The notes: a model not told the origin generated them from the sequence alone. Numbered from the stretch's first letter, positions 1 through 9,644 are shown. The stretch: 64,000 bases of DNA from Nostoc sp. FACHB-280 (GCF_014697615.1 NZ_JACJSD010000035.1:1-64000), one strand, 5' to 3'. A program made the numbers and translations.

Positions 1-99
1 TTAATAACAAACTCAAGTTGATTAAACGTTCTAGCTATGGCTTTAGAAACTTTGATAACTTTCGAGTTAGATGTTTATTGAACTGGTATTTTAATTATT

Positions 100-411
100 A
101 GTTTGGCATACTATGTACTGAAGAACCCTATTTATCAACCCCAAGCTACTTTTGCAGGTGAATTTTTACATCCTACAATTGTTGAATAAGCAGCAGCATA
201 CTTATTTCATATTACTAATAACCATGCTTTTGTAGATGGTAATAAGCGGACTGCTTTTGACGTGATGGTGACATTTTTGAACATAAATGATTATGAATTG
301 AATATGTCACCAGAACAAGCTTATGAATTAACAATGCAAGTCGCTGAAAATATTATGAGTAAGGAAGAGCTAATTGAAATCTTGAAAAATTATATTACAG
401 AACTTATTTAG
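100..411 (+). pseudogene. Broken Fic/Doc-family (death-on-curing) toxin gene
   Basis: The frame ending at the TAG at 409-411 encodes the Fic core HAFVDGNKRTAF, matching HxFx(D/N)GNKR, followed by a plausible Doc C-terminal helix region. An in-frame TAA at 187-189 sits just before AAAYLFHI, where Doc proteins usually have a lysine or glutamine, and another in-frame stop lies upstream near 75-80. No intact start was found. Intact Doc proteins are about 125 residues and are toxins that modify cellular targets, normally paired with a small antitoxin gene; none is visible here. The 3' part is well preserved, so decay looks recent. The left boundary is uncertain because the gene may begin outside the readable part of the window. 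Confidence 0.75.
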
Positions 412-434
412 CCTCTTCATAGATTGATATTGTT

Positions 435-3400
435 TTAAACAGTCACACCTTCTAGTTCTTCATCGGTTAATTCATACAACTGACGTAACTTATCTAATTT
501 ATCTTGATCAGCTTGCCAGAAACCGCGCCCATGCGCTTCTAACATTCTGCTAATAATATTGCGGAAAGCTTCGGGGTTAGCTTGGCGTAATTTTTCCGCC
601 ATTTCTGGGTCTAAAGCGTAGGTATCTGCGGCTTGGTCATATACCCAATCATCTTTAAAATCGGCAGTACCACCCCAACCAATTAAGGCTGTCATCCGTT
701 GCGAAATTTCAAACGCACCGCCAGAACCTTGATTTGCCATTGCTTGCGCCCATTTGGGATTGAGCAATTTTGTGCGATATTCCATCCGTAGCAAATCTTC
801 TAGGTTGCGGGGGGTGGTGTCTTTGGAGAAACTTTCCACGAAGCTAGTAGTTACCTTTTTACCGCCTTGTTTTTCAGCTGCTTTTTTCAAACCACCGGTG
901 TTGGCGTAATATTCTTGAATATCGGTTAAACCATATTCTACCGAATCGATTTCTTGGACAATGCGATCGCTCGTTTTCAACAACTGATTCAACACCTCTG
1001 GTCTAGCCTGGCCTTTATCTTGTCTCCCATAACTAAACACATTGCGGCTTTGCCAAGTATTACCTAACTCATCCCCAGATTCCCAATTACCATCCACCAC
1101 CCTATCATTTACCAAAGAACCAAAATCACCCGCAGGGTTAGAAAATAATCTCGCTGAGGCATTTTCTACACCTTGCGCCTTTAAAGCTAAAGCGTGTTTC
1201 CTAATAAAATTTTCTTCTTTCGACTCATCCGCCTCAGCCGCGCGTAAAAACAAATCATCCAATAATTCGATGATGTTGACAAAACTATCGCGGAAAATTC
1301 CCGACAAATTACCCAACACATCAATGCGCGGATGTCCCACCTCAGCCAAAGGTTTCAACTCATAACGGACAATTCGGCCAGTACCTTCCTTCACAGGTTC
1401 CGCACCAACTAATTCCAGCAAAATTCCTAACGATTCACCCTTGGTTTTAATTGCATCTAAACCCCACAATAAAACCGCCACCGTCTCAGGATACTTCCCG
1501 TGTTCTTCTAAATGCTGGGCGATAATTTTCTGGGCAATTTCCCTACCCCTTTCATACGCCGCAGGTGAAGGCATTCTATAAGGATCTAACGCATGAATAT
1601 TCCTTCCCGTCGGCAAAACCCCAGCACCATCACGCAACAAATCACCACCAGGTGCAGGCGGAATATACTCCCCATTCAACCCGCGCAACAGATTTGTTAA
1701 CTCATCCGTAGTTCTTTCTAGTAAATCTCTAATTTCCCTCTCCTCATCTTGGCGTTCTTGGCGACTTGGCGGTTCGTTAAAATAAGCCTCTAAATACGCC
1801 GCCATCTCCTCCTCATTCGGCGCTTCACCTAACGTATGCAACCCAGAAGAAAACAAACGATTTTCCAAAACCTGCAAATATTCGTACAACTTCACCAGAT
1901 AATCATCAAAAGCATGACCACTAAACATTCTGATATTTTCTGGAGTAAAAGGAATGCCCAACTTTTTCGCATCCTCAAACGGACAATCAACATCCAAACC
2001 CGTATCAACAATCTTTTTACAAATCCCTTCCTTCAGCACATAATTCTTTTTCGGGTCTTCTCGATACTCCGCAATTAAATCGCGTAACGCCACTAACTCT
2101 TTATACAAACCTGCACGACTATAAGGGGGGACATTGTGCGAAATTAACACCCCATAACCGCGACGCTTTGCCAAAATTGACTCCGAAGGATTATTCGCCG
2201 CATATATATATAGATTAGGCAAATCACCTAACAAAATATCCGACCAAGAATAACCAGTATTTCCTAAAGGCGAACCTGGCAACCATTCCACTGTACCGTG
2301 CATTCCAAAGTGAACCACAGCATCAGCTTGCAACTCATTTTGCAACCATTTATAAAAAGCTGCGTATTGTGGATGCGGAGTTAAATCACGTTCAAACATT
2401 AACCGCATCGGGTCGCCTTGAATGCCTAGCGGTGGTTGTACACCTATCCACACATTTCCTAACTGCACACCACCAATGTGCAGTTCATCCCCATAAGTTT
2501 TAATCCCGCTTCCTGTTAAAGATTTCCATTGTTTTTCAACACGAGATGTGCGGAGATATCCTAGCCATTTTTCTAATTGACGGGCATTAACAGTATTAGG
2601 AATAGAGGCTAGGGGCTGGGGACTAGGGGCTAGGGAAGAATTAGACTCTAGCCTCTCATCAGCTTCTTTCACTTGACGAATTAATTCTTCCCCATCTTCT
2701 GGGATGTCGCCTACGTCATAACCTTGGTCTTGGAGGGCGTGAAGAAATTTAATTAAACTGCGGGGAACATTCAATAATGCAGCCGTACCCGTTGCACCGT
2801 AACCAGGAGGGAAACCATATAAAATAATGGCTATCTTACGTTCCGATGCTGTTGTTTGGCGTAAAGCAATCCAGCTTTTGACTCTACCAATTAATCGCTG
2901 TACTCGTTCAGGTACGAGATAAATATCTTCGCCTACTAAACCGCCGAGGGGAACGGTATCAATTGCCCCGTCGAGTTCTGGTAAGGCATATAAAACTACA
3001 CTTTGTAAGCCGCCGACACCTTGGCGTGTCCAAGAATGGATATCTTGAATTAATAATGGTGCGGCGACAATGTAAGGCACATTTTTCGCAGTCAGGATGC
3101 GCTTTGCTACTTCTACTTGGCGGCCTGCTTCCATTGAACCAGCAGGGCCACCGACTAAGGGAAAGCCAATGGTGGAAACAATAGCATCAACTTTAACTGC
3201 TTCTGGGGAAAGAGAGGGAGTTTCAATGTTATTTAGTTGGCGTTGTTGCTGTTCGTAGTCGGTTGTCATCCAGTCACGTACTGCTACGTGTCCCTCTACA
3301 CCGTTGATGAAGATAGGTAAGGGAATTAAACCAGCTTCCTCAAAGCGGCGAATGAGTTGGGGTATGTATGGTTGTTTGGTGATGACGTGTTTGCGGTAAA

Positions 3401-4211
3401 GTAATATTCCCACAATTGGGGAGTTGGGAGTGGTGGTTCGGCTCCGCTCACCAACCGGGAGTGGGGAGTGGATATTTTTCTTTCCTGTTCCCTGCGATGC
3501 ACTGAGCTTGTCGAAGTGTTCCCCCAACCCTGTTCCCTTCTTCTGATACCATTCCAAGTATGCTTTTGGCGTTTCAAAAAACCCTTGGTAGTCGGGATGC
3601 AGTAATCCCATATTGGGGGTTTCGACTGGTGGGGGAATGTCGCCAATTTTTAAGCCGAGGTATTTTTCTGCAAGTGTCCAGAATAATGCAGCGACGTTTT
3701 CGGGGCCGCCTGCATTCCAGTAACCATAGATAATTAACCAGTTGCGTAAATCTTGGACTTTCTGGACTGGGACGAATTTTAAGAGTTTGGGGCCGATTTT
3801 TAAGAAGCTGATGTAACCTGCGAGTTTGTCTTCTTCGCGTCCATTGCTGAATTTGTCGAGGATGAATTTTACTGGTTTGGGCATTCCTTTGGGTTTGTCA
3901 CCAATGGCAAAGTCTCCCAGTTTGGTTAAACTCATCAATTCCAAGGCTGACTCAAATACAAGCCGGATGGGAACTTGGGCGAGGCGATCGCGCAGCCACA
4001 AAACTTGGTCATAATCAAATAGTAAGCTGCCAAAAAATACGTCAGCGTCACGCAGTGCTGTTTCTACTTCCGCACGCTTACTGGTAATATCGCGATCGCT
4101 AAAAACGCGAATGTCTAAATCAGGACAGCGAGATTCAGCTACAGCAGCAGCTTTTCTGTATAAGTCAGCGTTGAATGATTCAAACCCAGCAATTAAGACG
4201 ATCCGTTTCAT
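435..4211 (-). CDS. chlH: Magnesium chelatase subunit H-family protein (ChlH/BchH type, short paralogue)
   Basis: A 1258-residue protein of the CobN/BchH/ChlH family, the large porphyrin-binding subunit of Mg-chelatase that inserts Mg into protoporphyrin IX at the start of chlorophyll synthesis. The N-terminus has the DUF3479-like part seen in ChlH rather than CobN. The family motif HFGMHGTVEWLPG lies near residue 637, and GGTADFKDDW is near the C-terminus. From memory, the main cyanobacterial ChlH is about 1330 residues with a different N-terminus, so this may be a second, shorter paralogue. Two low-complexity insertions, encoded at about 2604-2657 and 3415-3530, are translated intergenic-type repeats. 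It stands alone on the minus strand; ChlD and ChlI are not in the window. Family assignment is secure, but the exact metal and porphyrin substrate are not. Confidence 0.88.
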   Translation of the reverse strand: MKRIVLIAGFESFNADLYRKAAAVAESRCPDLDIRVFSDRDITSKRAEVETALRDADVFFGSLLFDYDQVLWLRDRLAQVPIRLVFESALELMSLTKLGDFAIGDKPKGMPKPVKFILDKFSNGREEDKLAGYISFLKIGPKLLKFVPVQKVQDLRNWLIIYGYWNAGGPENVAALFWTLAEKYLGLKIGDIPPPVETPNMGLLHPDYQGFFETPKAYLEWYQKKGTGLGEHFDKLSASQGTGKKNIHSPLPVGERSRTTTPNSPIVGILLYRKHVITKQPYIPQLIRRFEEAGLIPLPIFINGVEGHVAVRDWMTTDYEQQQRQLNNIETPSLSPEAVKVDAIVSTIGFPLVGGPAGSMEAGRQVEVAKRILTAKNVPYIVAAPLLIQDIHSWTRQGVGGLQSVVLYALPELDGAIDTVPLGGLVGEDIYLVPERVQRLIGRVKSWIALRQTTASERKIAIILYGFPPGYGATGTAALLNVPRSLIKFLHALQDQGYDVGDIPEDGEELIRQVKEADERLESNSSLAPSPQPLASIPNTVNARQLEKWLGYLRTSRVEKQWKSLTGSGIKTYGDELHIGGVQLGNVWIGVQPPLGIQGDPMRLMFERDLTPHPQYAAFYKWLQNELQADAVVHFGMHGTVEWLPGSPLGNTGYSWSDILLGDLPNLYIYAANNPSESILAKRRGYGVLISHNVPPYSRAGLYKELVALRDLIAEYREDPKKNYVLKEGICKKIVDTGLDVDCPFEDAKKLGIPFTPENIRMFSGHAFDDYLVKLYEYLQVLENRLFSSGLHTLGEAPNEEEMAAYLEAYFNEPPSRQERQDEEREIRDLLERTTDELTNLLRGLNGEYIPPAPGGDLLRDGAGVLPTGRNIHALDPYRMPSPAAYERGREIAQKIIAQHLEEHGKYPETVAVLLWGLDAIKTKGESLGILLELVGAEPVKEGTGRIVRYELKPLAEVGHPRIDVLGNLSGIFRDSFVNIIELLDDLFLRAAEADESKEENFIRKHALALKAQGVENASARLFSNPAGDFGSLVNDRVVDGNWESGDELGNTWQSRNVFSYGRQDKGQARPEVLNQLLKTSDRIVQEIDSVEYGLTDIQEYYANTGGLKKAAEKQGGKKVTTSFVESFSKDTTPRNLEDLLRMEYRTKLLNPKWAQAMANQGSGGAFEISQRMTALIGWGGTADFKDDWVYDQAADTYALDPEMAEKLRQANPEAFRNIISRMLEAHGRGFWQADQDKLDKLRQLYELTDEELEGVTV
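2604..2657. repeat. Heptad repeat inside the chelatase gene
   Basis: A run of GGGGCTA/GGGACTA-type heptads like those between genes elsewhere (54.3 kb, 62.1 kb). It is translated in frame as a Ser/Pro/Ala-rich stretch containing SSLAPSPQPLAS within the chelatase subunit. Confidence 0.7.
3415..3530. repeat. Second repeat-derived insertion inside the chelatase gene
   Basis: Contains the 19-base near-palindrome CACTGAGCTTGTCGAAGTG at 3500-3518, a diverged copy of which lies at 51762-51780. It also has a GAGTTGGGAGTGG-type repeat and a TTCGGCTCCGCTCACC element resembling the one near 48453. It adds about 38 residues to the protein without breaking the frame. Confidence 0.6.
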
Positions 4212-4394
4212 GCCCGTAAGCTATGCAATATTTCTTTACTTAAATTCTAATCGTGGTTGCGGGTTGATTGTGAAACATCTGTCTTTAGTTCACCAAGTAA
4301 CCGAGAGTTGGTCTTTATAGTCAAGGTAATTACTATTTTCCACCCAAACACAATCTGGCATTTTGGCAGATTTCCTCAAGTCTAAGTTGGTATG

Positions 4395-4470
4395 GTGATA
4401 TCCGCGAATGTCTTTGTGCGACAATTACCGACTTGCAGAATCCCTCGGCTAACTACCGGGGGGCTTTTTT
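4395..4470 (+). ncRNA. Candidate small RNA ending in an intrinsic terminator
   Basis: There is no plus-strand gene upstream of the terminator at 4442-4470, because both flanking genes run on the minus strand, so the terminator suggests an independent short transcript. The 40-50 bases before the hairpin are more GC-rich than the surrounding AT-rich gap. A possible -10 box (TATGGT, 4391-4396) would start a transcript near 4400, giving about 70 nt. The size would suit cyanobacterial sRNAs such as the Yfr or NsiR classes, but I cannot assign a family. Confidence 0.4.
4442..4470 (+). terminator. Rho-independent terminator
   Basis: A 7-bp stem, CCCTCGG (4442-4448) with CCGGGGG (4456-4462), includes one G-U pair. 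It encloses a 7-nt loop and is followed by GCTTTTTT. Confidence 0.75.
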
Positions 4471-4990
4471 ATGTGTAGCGCAAAGATTATAAAGTAAAGA
4501 CTACCGGAAAGATATTGATTTTATTCTTTAATCCGACAATTGAAACATATTAAACCCGAAATTTTCAATGATAATTAGATGTGTATCTAACTAGATTTAT
4601 TGCTAAAAATTTAATATTAATTTTATATGTAAAATTACAATTTTCTGTTAAATTAATTCAAAAATTTTAATAATTTTGTCTAAGTTTTTTGATTGGAATG
4701 AAGAGCGATCGCTTGAATATCCATCTGGGCGATCGCTTGAAATTCTAGAGGAAATTATGTTGACTACTTATCATCAAATCATTTCATGCAACCAGTGAAT
4801 GTAAAAAATAATAACTAACCATTAACCTGATTTAATCTTTTGATAATCAAGTTTACTACCTTATATCAAGATGTACTGACACGAAACACAGCACTTTCAT
4901 TCTCACTGCTGGATAATTTACACTGAATTATTAATTTAGCTATAAAACAAATTTTCTAAATCAATTTTTAATATTTAAATAGTTACTATT

Positions 4991-6808
4991 CTACTGATAT
5001 CCGGCTGCTTGCAACAGAAATAACTTGGCGTAGATTCCCCCAGATTTCAGTAACTCTTCATGAGTACCTTGTTCTTTGACTTCGCCATGTTCAATCACCA
5101 CAATTTTGTCAGCCATTCTGACAGTAGAAAAGCGGTGAGAAATCAAAAACACCATTTGATTTTCCGTCAAGGTACGAAAATGATTAAAAATTTCAAATTC
5201 AGCTTGAGCATCAATAGCTGATGTAGGTTCATCTAAAACTAAAATATCTGCTTGGGTACGCATAAAGGCACGAGCAAGAGCAATTTTTTGCCACTGTCCG
5301 CCAGATAATTCTTGTCCACCTTTAAACCAGCGTCCGAGTTGAGTTTGAAAGCTTTGGGGTAATTTTTCAATAAAAGAATTGGCTAATCCTTTTTGGGCGG
5401 CAATTTGCCAACGATGTTTATCTTCGAGATTTTTAACGTCACCAACGCCAATATTTTCACCCACTGTAAATTGATAACGCACAAAGTTTTGAAAAATCAC
5501 ACCAATGCGCCGCCGTAAAATATCAACATCCCATTCTTGTAAGTCTAAACCATCTAATAAAATCCTCCCGGAATCGGGTGTGTAAAGTCGAGTCAGGAGT
5601 TTAATTAAAGTAGTTTTACCGGAACCATTTTCACCAACAATTGCGAGTTTTTCTCCTGGTTTTAAATGTAGGGAGATATTTTTTAAAGCTGGTTTATTGC
5701 TTCCAGGATAAGTAAAAGATACATTTTCAAAGCGAACCCCATCTTGAGGAGATAAACCTTTGGTAGCGTAACCCCAAGGTTGAGTAACTTTTTCTTCTAA
5801 GAAGTCGTAGAGATTGGATAAATATAAATTATCTTCGTACATCCCACCAATGGAAGTCAGGGCGTTAGAAAAAGTAGACTGTCCTTGACGAAACACGGTG
5901 AGATACATTGTCATATCTCCCAACGAAATTTTTCCCGCCACTGCTTCTAAAACTATCCATGCGTAGGCGATGTAAAAAGCAATGGTACTGACTAAACTTA
6001 AAAGATATCCCCACAGTCCCCGACGCAGAGTTAAGTCTTTGTCTTCGCCAAAAAGTTGATGAAAAACTTCGCGGTAACGTGCTAACAGCATTTCTCCTAG
6101 CTGGTAGAGTTTGATTTCGGTTGCAAAGTCTTCCCGTGCTAAGAGATTTTCGATGTAGTGTTGTTGACGAGTTTCTGGCGCACGCCAACTAAATAAGCGG
6201 AAGGCTTCACCTGCAAATCTAGTTTCGGCAATGAACGCAGGCATGGCTGCTACGATTAAAACTATGACAGCCCAAATGGAAAACTTCACTAGCAAAACGC
6301 CGTAGGTAACGAGAGAAAGGGCGTTTTGAACTAAGCCAAAGGTGCGGTTGACGAGAGAAAGAGGACGTACTGAGGCTTCGCGCCTCGCATTGGTGAGTTT
6401 GTCGTAAAATTCCGAGTCTTCAAACTGATGCAGTTCTAAAGTCAGGGCTTTTTCTAAGATGAGAACATTTACCCGTTGACCAAGTAAAACTCGCAGTAAA
6501 GATTGACAAACCAGCAACCCGCGTTGACTACCTGCTAATAAAATAACTGCGATCGCTTCTAAGCCAACATACCATAAAGGGTGATATCCACCGACAGCAT
6601 TACCTTGCGCCGCTAATAACACAGCATCTACAATCAGTTTACCGATGTAGGCGATCGCAGCTGGTAAAAGTCCAGCTACTAAAGTTAAGGTCGCCAAACT
6701 CAACGTCAAACCACGGCTGGTAGTCCACACTAAATTTATCGCCCGTCCACTGTAGCGAAAGACAGACAGAGATTGTCGCAGAGTGTTTCTTACTTTTTTA
6801 GTCCCCAT
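4991..6808 (-). CDS. ABC transporter, fused permease/ATP-binding (exporter type)
   Basis: A 605-residue half-transporter that would dimerise in the inner membrane and export a substrate on ATP hydrolysis. The first ~330 residues hold hydrophobic segments of the ABC exporter membrane domain. The nucleotide-binding domain follows, with Walker A GENGSGKTT near residue 391, signature LSGGQ near 501, Walker B ILVLDEPTSAID near 522 and the switch histidine in ISHR near 558. All catalytic motifs look intact. Length fits the MsbA/HlyB-like exporter class. No adaptor, peptidase domain or biosynthetic cluster adjoins it, so the substrate cannot be inferred. It is divergent from the kinase gene at 6930. 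Confidence 0.9.
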   Translation of the reverse strand: MGTKKVRNTLRQSLSVFRYSGRAINLVWTTSRGLTLSLATLTLVAGLLPAAIAYIGKLIVDAVLLAAQGNAVGGYHPLWYVGLEAIAVILLAGSQRGLLVCQSLLRVLLGQRVNVLILEKALTLELHQFEDSEFYDKLTNARREASVRPLSLVNRTFGLVQNALSLVTYGVLLVKFSIWAVIVLIVAAMPAFIAETRFAGEAFRLFSWRAPETRQQHYIENLLAREDFATEIKLYQLGEMLLARYREVFHQLFGEDKDLTLRRGLWGYLLSLVSTIAFYIAYAWIVLEAVAGKISLGDMTMYLTVFRQGQSTFSNALTSIGGMYEDNLYLSNLYDFLEEKVTQPWGYATKGLSPQDGVRFENVSFTYPGSNKPALKNISLHLKPGEKLAIVGENGSGKTTLIKLLTRLYTPDSGRILLDGLDLQEWDVDILRRRIGVIFQNFVRYQFTVGENIGVGDVKNLEDKHRWQIAAQKGLANSFIEKLPQSFQTQLGRWFKGGQELSGGQWQKIALARAFMRTQADILVLDEPTSAIDAQAEFEIFNHFRTLTENQMVFLISHRFSTVRMADKIVVIEHGEVKEQGTHEELLKSGGIYAKLFLLQAAGYQ

Positions 6809-6929
6809 TACTATTCTTATAGCGTAAAAACACTGAGTTGGGGTGATAAGTCAGATAGATTCACTTATGACAAATGACTCTTAACTCAACACAACGTATA
6901 CTACTGATACATTCTGCCTGTAGCTTGAT

Positions 6930-8852
6930 ATGAGCCTGTGCATCAACCCCTTTTGTTCTAATCCAGAAAACCCGGATAATGATCATCACCGCTTTTGTCA
7001 AAGTTGTGGTTCCCAAATACTTTTAGAAGACCGCTATCGGGTCATGCGCCTGTTAAGTGATAAAACTAGCTTTGGCAAAATCTATGAAGTCTACACCAGA
7101 AATACGCCAAAAATTCTCAAAGTCTTAAAAGAACACCTCAACGACCACTCGAAAGCAGTGGAACTTTTTCAAAAAGAAGCAAATGTTTTAAGCCAATTAA
7201 ATCATCCCGGAATCCCCCAAGTTGACGGTTACTTTCAATATCAAACCAGCAATGAATACAAGCTCCATTGTTTAGTAATGGAGAAAATTGATGGTGTGAA
7301 TTTAGAAGAATGGTTACAACAACAAAGCTATCAACCCATTTCTGAAAAACAGGCGATCGCTTGGTTAAAACAACTAGCAGAAATCTTAAATATAGTCCAT
7401 AGCCAGGGTTGGTTTCATCGTGATATCAAACCAGCCAATATCATGCTGCGAAATAATGGTCAATTAGTGTTAATTGATTTCGGCACTGCGAGAGATGCTA
7501 CCCATACTTATTTAGCAAAATTAGGCGAAGGTAATCGCATTACAGCCGTATTTTCAGCCGGGTATACTGCGCCAGAACAAGCTAGTGGTCAAGCTGTACC
7601 TCAATCAGATTTTTTCGCCATTGGCAGGACTTTTGTTTATTTACTCACAGCACAATATCCACTGAAATTTTACAACGCCCGTGAAGATGTCTTAAACTGG
7701 CGTTCATCTGCCAATGTGTCACCAAAATTTGCCGATTTATTAGATAACTTGATGGCAAGGAAAGCCGTAGATAGGCCACAAACTGCTGAAATTATTCTAC
7801 AGCAGTTAATCCAACTAGAACAGGCAACCATACCCAAAACTACTCAGACTTCTAGATTTCCTAGAATCATCACTTTTGCCACTCTCCTATTTCTTGGCGG
7901 AGTGTTGAGTTATGGTTTATCTCAATTACCAAAACTGTCATTTCTACATCATAATAAAATCGAGCATCTGCAACTAGATAAAACTCTTAACGCTCACAAC
8001 AACTACGTTAAAACCCTCGCAATTACTCAAGATGGTAAAACTTTAGTGAGTGGAAGTAGTGATAAAACCATCAAATTTTGGAAATTAGCAGATAACAGTT
8101 TAATTCGAGAAATATCTGCTCATAATAGTGGTGTAATTGCTATAGCAATTAGTCCAGATGAACAAATTGTAGCTAGTAGTAGTAATGACCAGACAATTAA
8201 AATTTGGAACTTTGCGACTGGGCAATTAATTCACACCCTTAAAGGTCATCAAGGGGCAGTTTGGTCAATAGCCATTACCCCCGATGGACAAACTTTAGCC
8301 AGTGGTAGCGGTGATAAAACTATCAAGCTGTGGAACTTAAAAAATGGTCAGTTAATTAAGACTCTTCCTAGCCATACTAGTTCTGTAATGTCATTAGCAA
8401 TTAGCCCTGATGGCAAAACATTAGTTAGTGGTAGTAATGATAAAACGATTAAAATTTGGGATTTAGCAACTGGTGAACTAATTCGGACAATTCCTGCTCA
8501 TGATGATGCTGTGATTTCTCTCGCTATTAGTAGAGATGGACAAACTTTAGTCAGTAGTAGTAATGATAAAACCATTAAAATTTGGAATTTAACAACAGGT
8601 GAATTAATTCAGACACTAACAGGTCATAATGCCGCAGTTTTTGCTGTTGCCATCAGTACAGATGGGAAAACTTTAGCTAGTGGTAGCGGTGATACAACAA
8701 TTAAACTTTGGAATATAAATGATGGTAAATTAATTAAAACACTGACCGGGCATACAACGACTGTTTATTCTGTAGTTTTTAGTCCTGATTCCCAAACCTT
8801 AGTTAGTGGTAGTAGTGATAAAAGCATCAAAATTTGGCGAATTCAGCGATGA
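6930..8852 (+). CDS. Serine/threonine protein kinase with zinc ribbon and seven WD40 repeats
   Basis: A 640-residue Hanks-type kinase. Order: a four-cysteine zinc ribbon (C4, C9, C23, C26), a kinase domain (~35-290) with the catalytic loop HRDIKPAN near residue 163 and DFG near 185, an APE-like APEQ, one membrane segment (~310-330), then seven WD40 blades (~350-640), each ending in a D(K/Q/T)xIK(F/I/L)W motif. Seven blades suggest one closed propeller, outside the membrane or on the far side from the kinase. All key kinase residues are present, so it should be active. The close paralogue at 12801 has the same ribbon and kinase but no WD40. Its target is unknown. Confidence 0.93.
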   Translation: MSLCINPFCSNPENPDNDHHRFCQSCGSQILLEDRYRVMRLLSDKTSFGKIYEVYTRNTPKILKVLKEHLNDHSKAVELFQKEANVLSQLNHPGIPQVDGYFQYQTSNEYKLHCLVMEKIDGVNLEEWLQQQSYQPISEKQAIAWLKQLAEILNIVHSQGWFHRDIKPANIMLRNNGQLVLIDFGTARDATHTYLAKLGEGNRITAVFSAGYTAPEQASGQAVPQSDFFAIGRTFVYLLTAQYPLKFYNAREDVLNWRSSANVSPKFADLLDNLMARKAVDRPQTAEIILQQLIQLEQATIPKTTQTSRFPRIITFATLLFLGGVLSYGLSQLPKLSFLHHNKIEHLQLDKTLNAHNNYVKTLAITQDGKTLVSGSSDKTIKFWKLADNSLIREISAHNSGVIAIAISPDEQIVASSSNDQTIKIWNFATGQLIHTLKGHQGAVWSIAITPDGQTLASGSGDKTIKLWNLKNGQLIKTLPSHTSSVMSLAISPDGKTLVSGSNDKTIKIWDLATGELIRTIPAHDDAVISLAISRDGQTLVSSSNDKTIKIWNLTTGELIQTLTGHNAAVFAVAISTDGKTLASGSGDTTIKLWNINDGKLIKTLTGHTTTVYSVVFSPDSQTLVSGSSDKSIKIWRIQR

Positions 8853-9047
8853 AATATTTGTTACTAAAACTCAACAGTAAATCATTAAATCAAGTTGAAT
8901 AATATATTCTGTAAATTTATTAAATCTCATGTTAATCTGGAAGGTGGGATTTAAATATTTGCATCAAATTTGTGTTTATTAACAACAGGCTTATCCTATA
9001 GCTCTAAAATAAGTTTTCGTTAATTATGTAAAATTATATATTTATTT

Positions 9048-9473
9048 ATGGAACCAAGTAATTACCGAATTGAATATAAATTCCATTCAATAATCATTGC
9101 AGAAGAAGCATTAAGCCGCAAAGCTTATTACTACAAGATTCATGGCGAACTGTGTCATAACAGTGGATTTGCTAATTCCGTTGAGGAAGCCGAAAAAGAA
9201 GCTAAAGATAAAATTGATGAAAAATTTAATCTTATAGATAAAAAAGCAGCATTACACAGATATTCCGTAATGCGTGATTTTGAAAGCTTTGTTGAGTTAT
9301 TATTACATCAACAACCAGAAATTTCTCAAGAACTGGCGTATAAAGTAGCTGCTCAATTAGCTTTAGCTTCGACTTTAAAATACTTTACTAAAGAAGTATT
9401 AAGCAGCGATGTCAAAGATTCAGGGACAGCAGATGTGACTGGAGAACTCAGCACAGATAAATTGCCACAATAA
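9048..9473 (+). CDS. Hypothetical protein, 141 residues
   Basis: I do not recognise a family. The N-terminal half (IEYKFHSIIIAEEALSRKAYYYKIHGE) looks like a short alpha/beta domain and is followed by a charged helix rich in Glu and Lys. The C-terminal half is helical with a Thr/Ser-rich tail. There is no signal peptide or membrane segment, so it is probably cytosolic. It stands alone between the WD40 kinase and the IF-3 paralogue, with an AT-rich upstream region. Codon use and length favour a real gene. Confidence 0.65.
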   Translation: MEPSNYRIEYKFHSIIIAEEALSRKAYYYKIHGELCHNSGFANSVEEAEKEAKDKIDEKFNLIDKKAALHRYSVMRDFESFVELLLHQQPEISQELAYKVAAQLALASTLKYFTKEVLSSDVKDSGTADVTGELSTDKLPQ

Positions 9474-9494
9474 ACTAGGATTATAGGAGCATAA

Positions 9495-9539
9495 ATGTAT
9501 AAAATAATGATAGTATCTTTGGCAGTTGCAGTTAGGTAA
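9495..9539 (+). CDS. Possible 14-residue leader peptide
   Basis: A short frame, MYKIMIVSLAVAVR, follows a good ribosome-binding site (ATAGGAGC, 5 nt before the ATG). It lies about 105 bases upstream of the IF-3 paralogue. It is hydrophobic like the start of a signal peptide. It could be a leader peptide, the relic of a secreted protein, or chance. Confidence 0.25.
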   Translation: MYKIMIVSLAVAVR

Positions 9540-9644
9540 TAAACACTCAGTATTTTATGCCAGATGGTTGAAGAAGCATAGATAGTACTTGTGTTACCTT
9601 AGTAATACTTGCAAAGCAAAGCGTTGAATAATTGAGAGGAAAAA

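Larger units (their letters stand above)
4212..4990. other. 779-bp intergenic region
   Basis: AT-rich gap between two minus-strand genes; it should carry the chelatase-gene promoter at its left end. It holds a plus-strand terminator-like hairpin (4442-4470) with a possible small RNA before it. Two HIP1 sites in a short direct repeat of GCGATCGCTTGAA lie near 4707 and 4729. I found no convincing protein-coding frame. Confidence 0.6.

Noticed and set aside
3326-3646. 106-codon frame overlapping the chelatase gene
   Set aside because: It is a shadow frame across the repeat-derived insertion and reads low-complexity sequence.
4321-4395. NtcA site (GTA-N8-TAC) upstream of the candidate small RNA
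   Set aside because: The closest match near 4326 lacks the second half, so nitrogen control is not supported.
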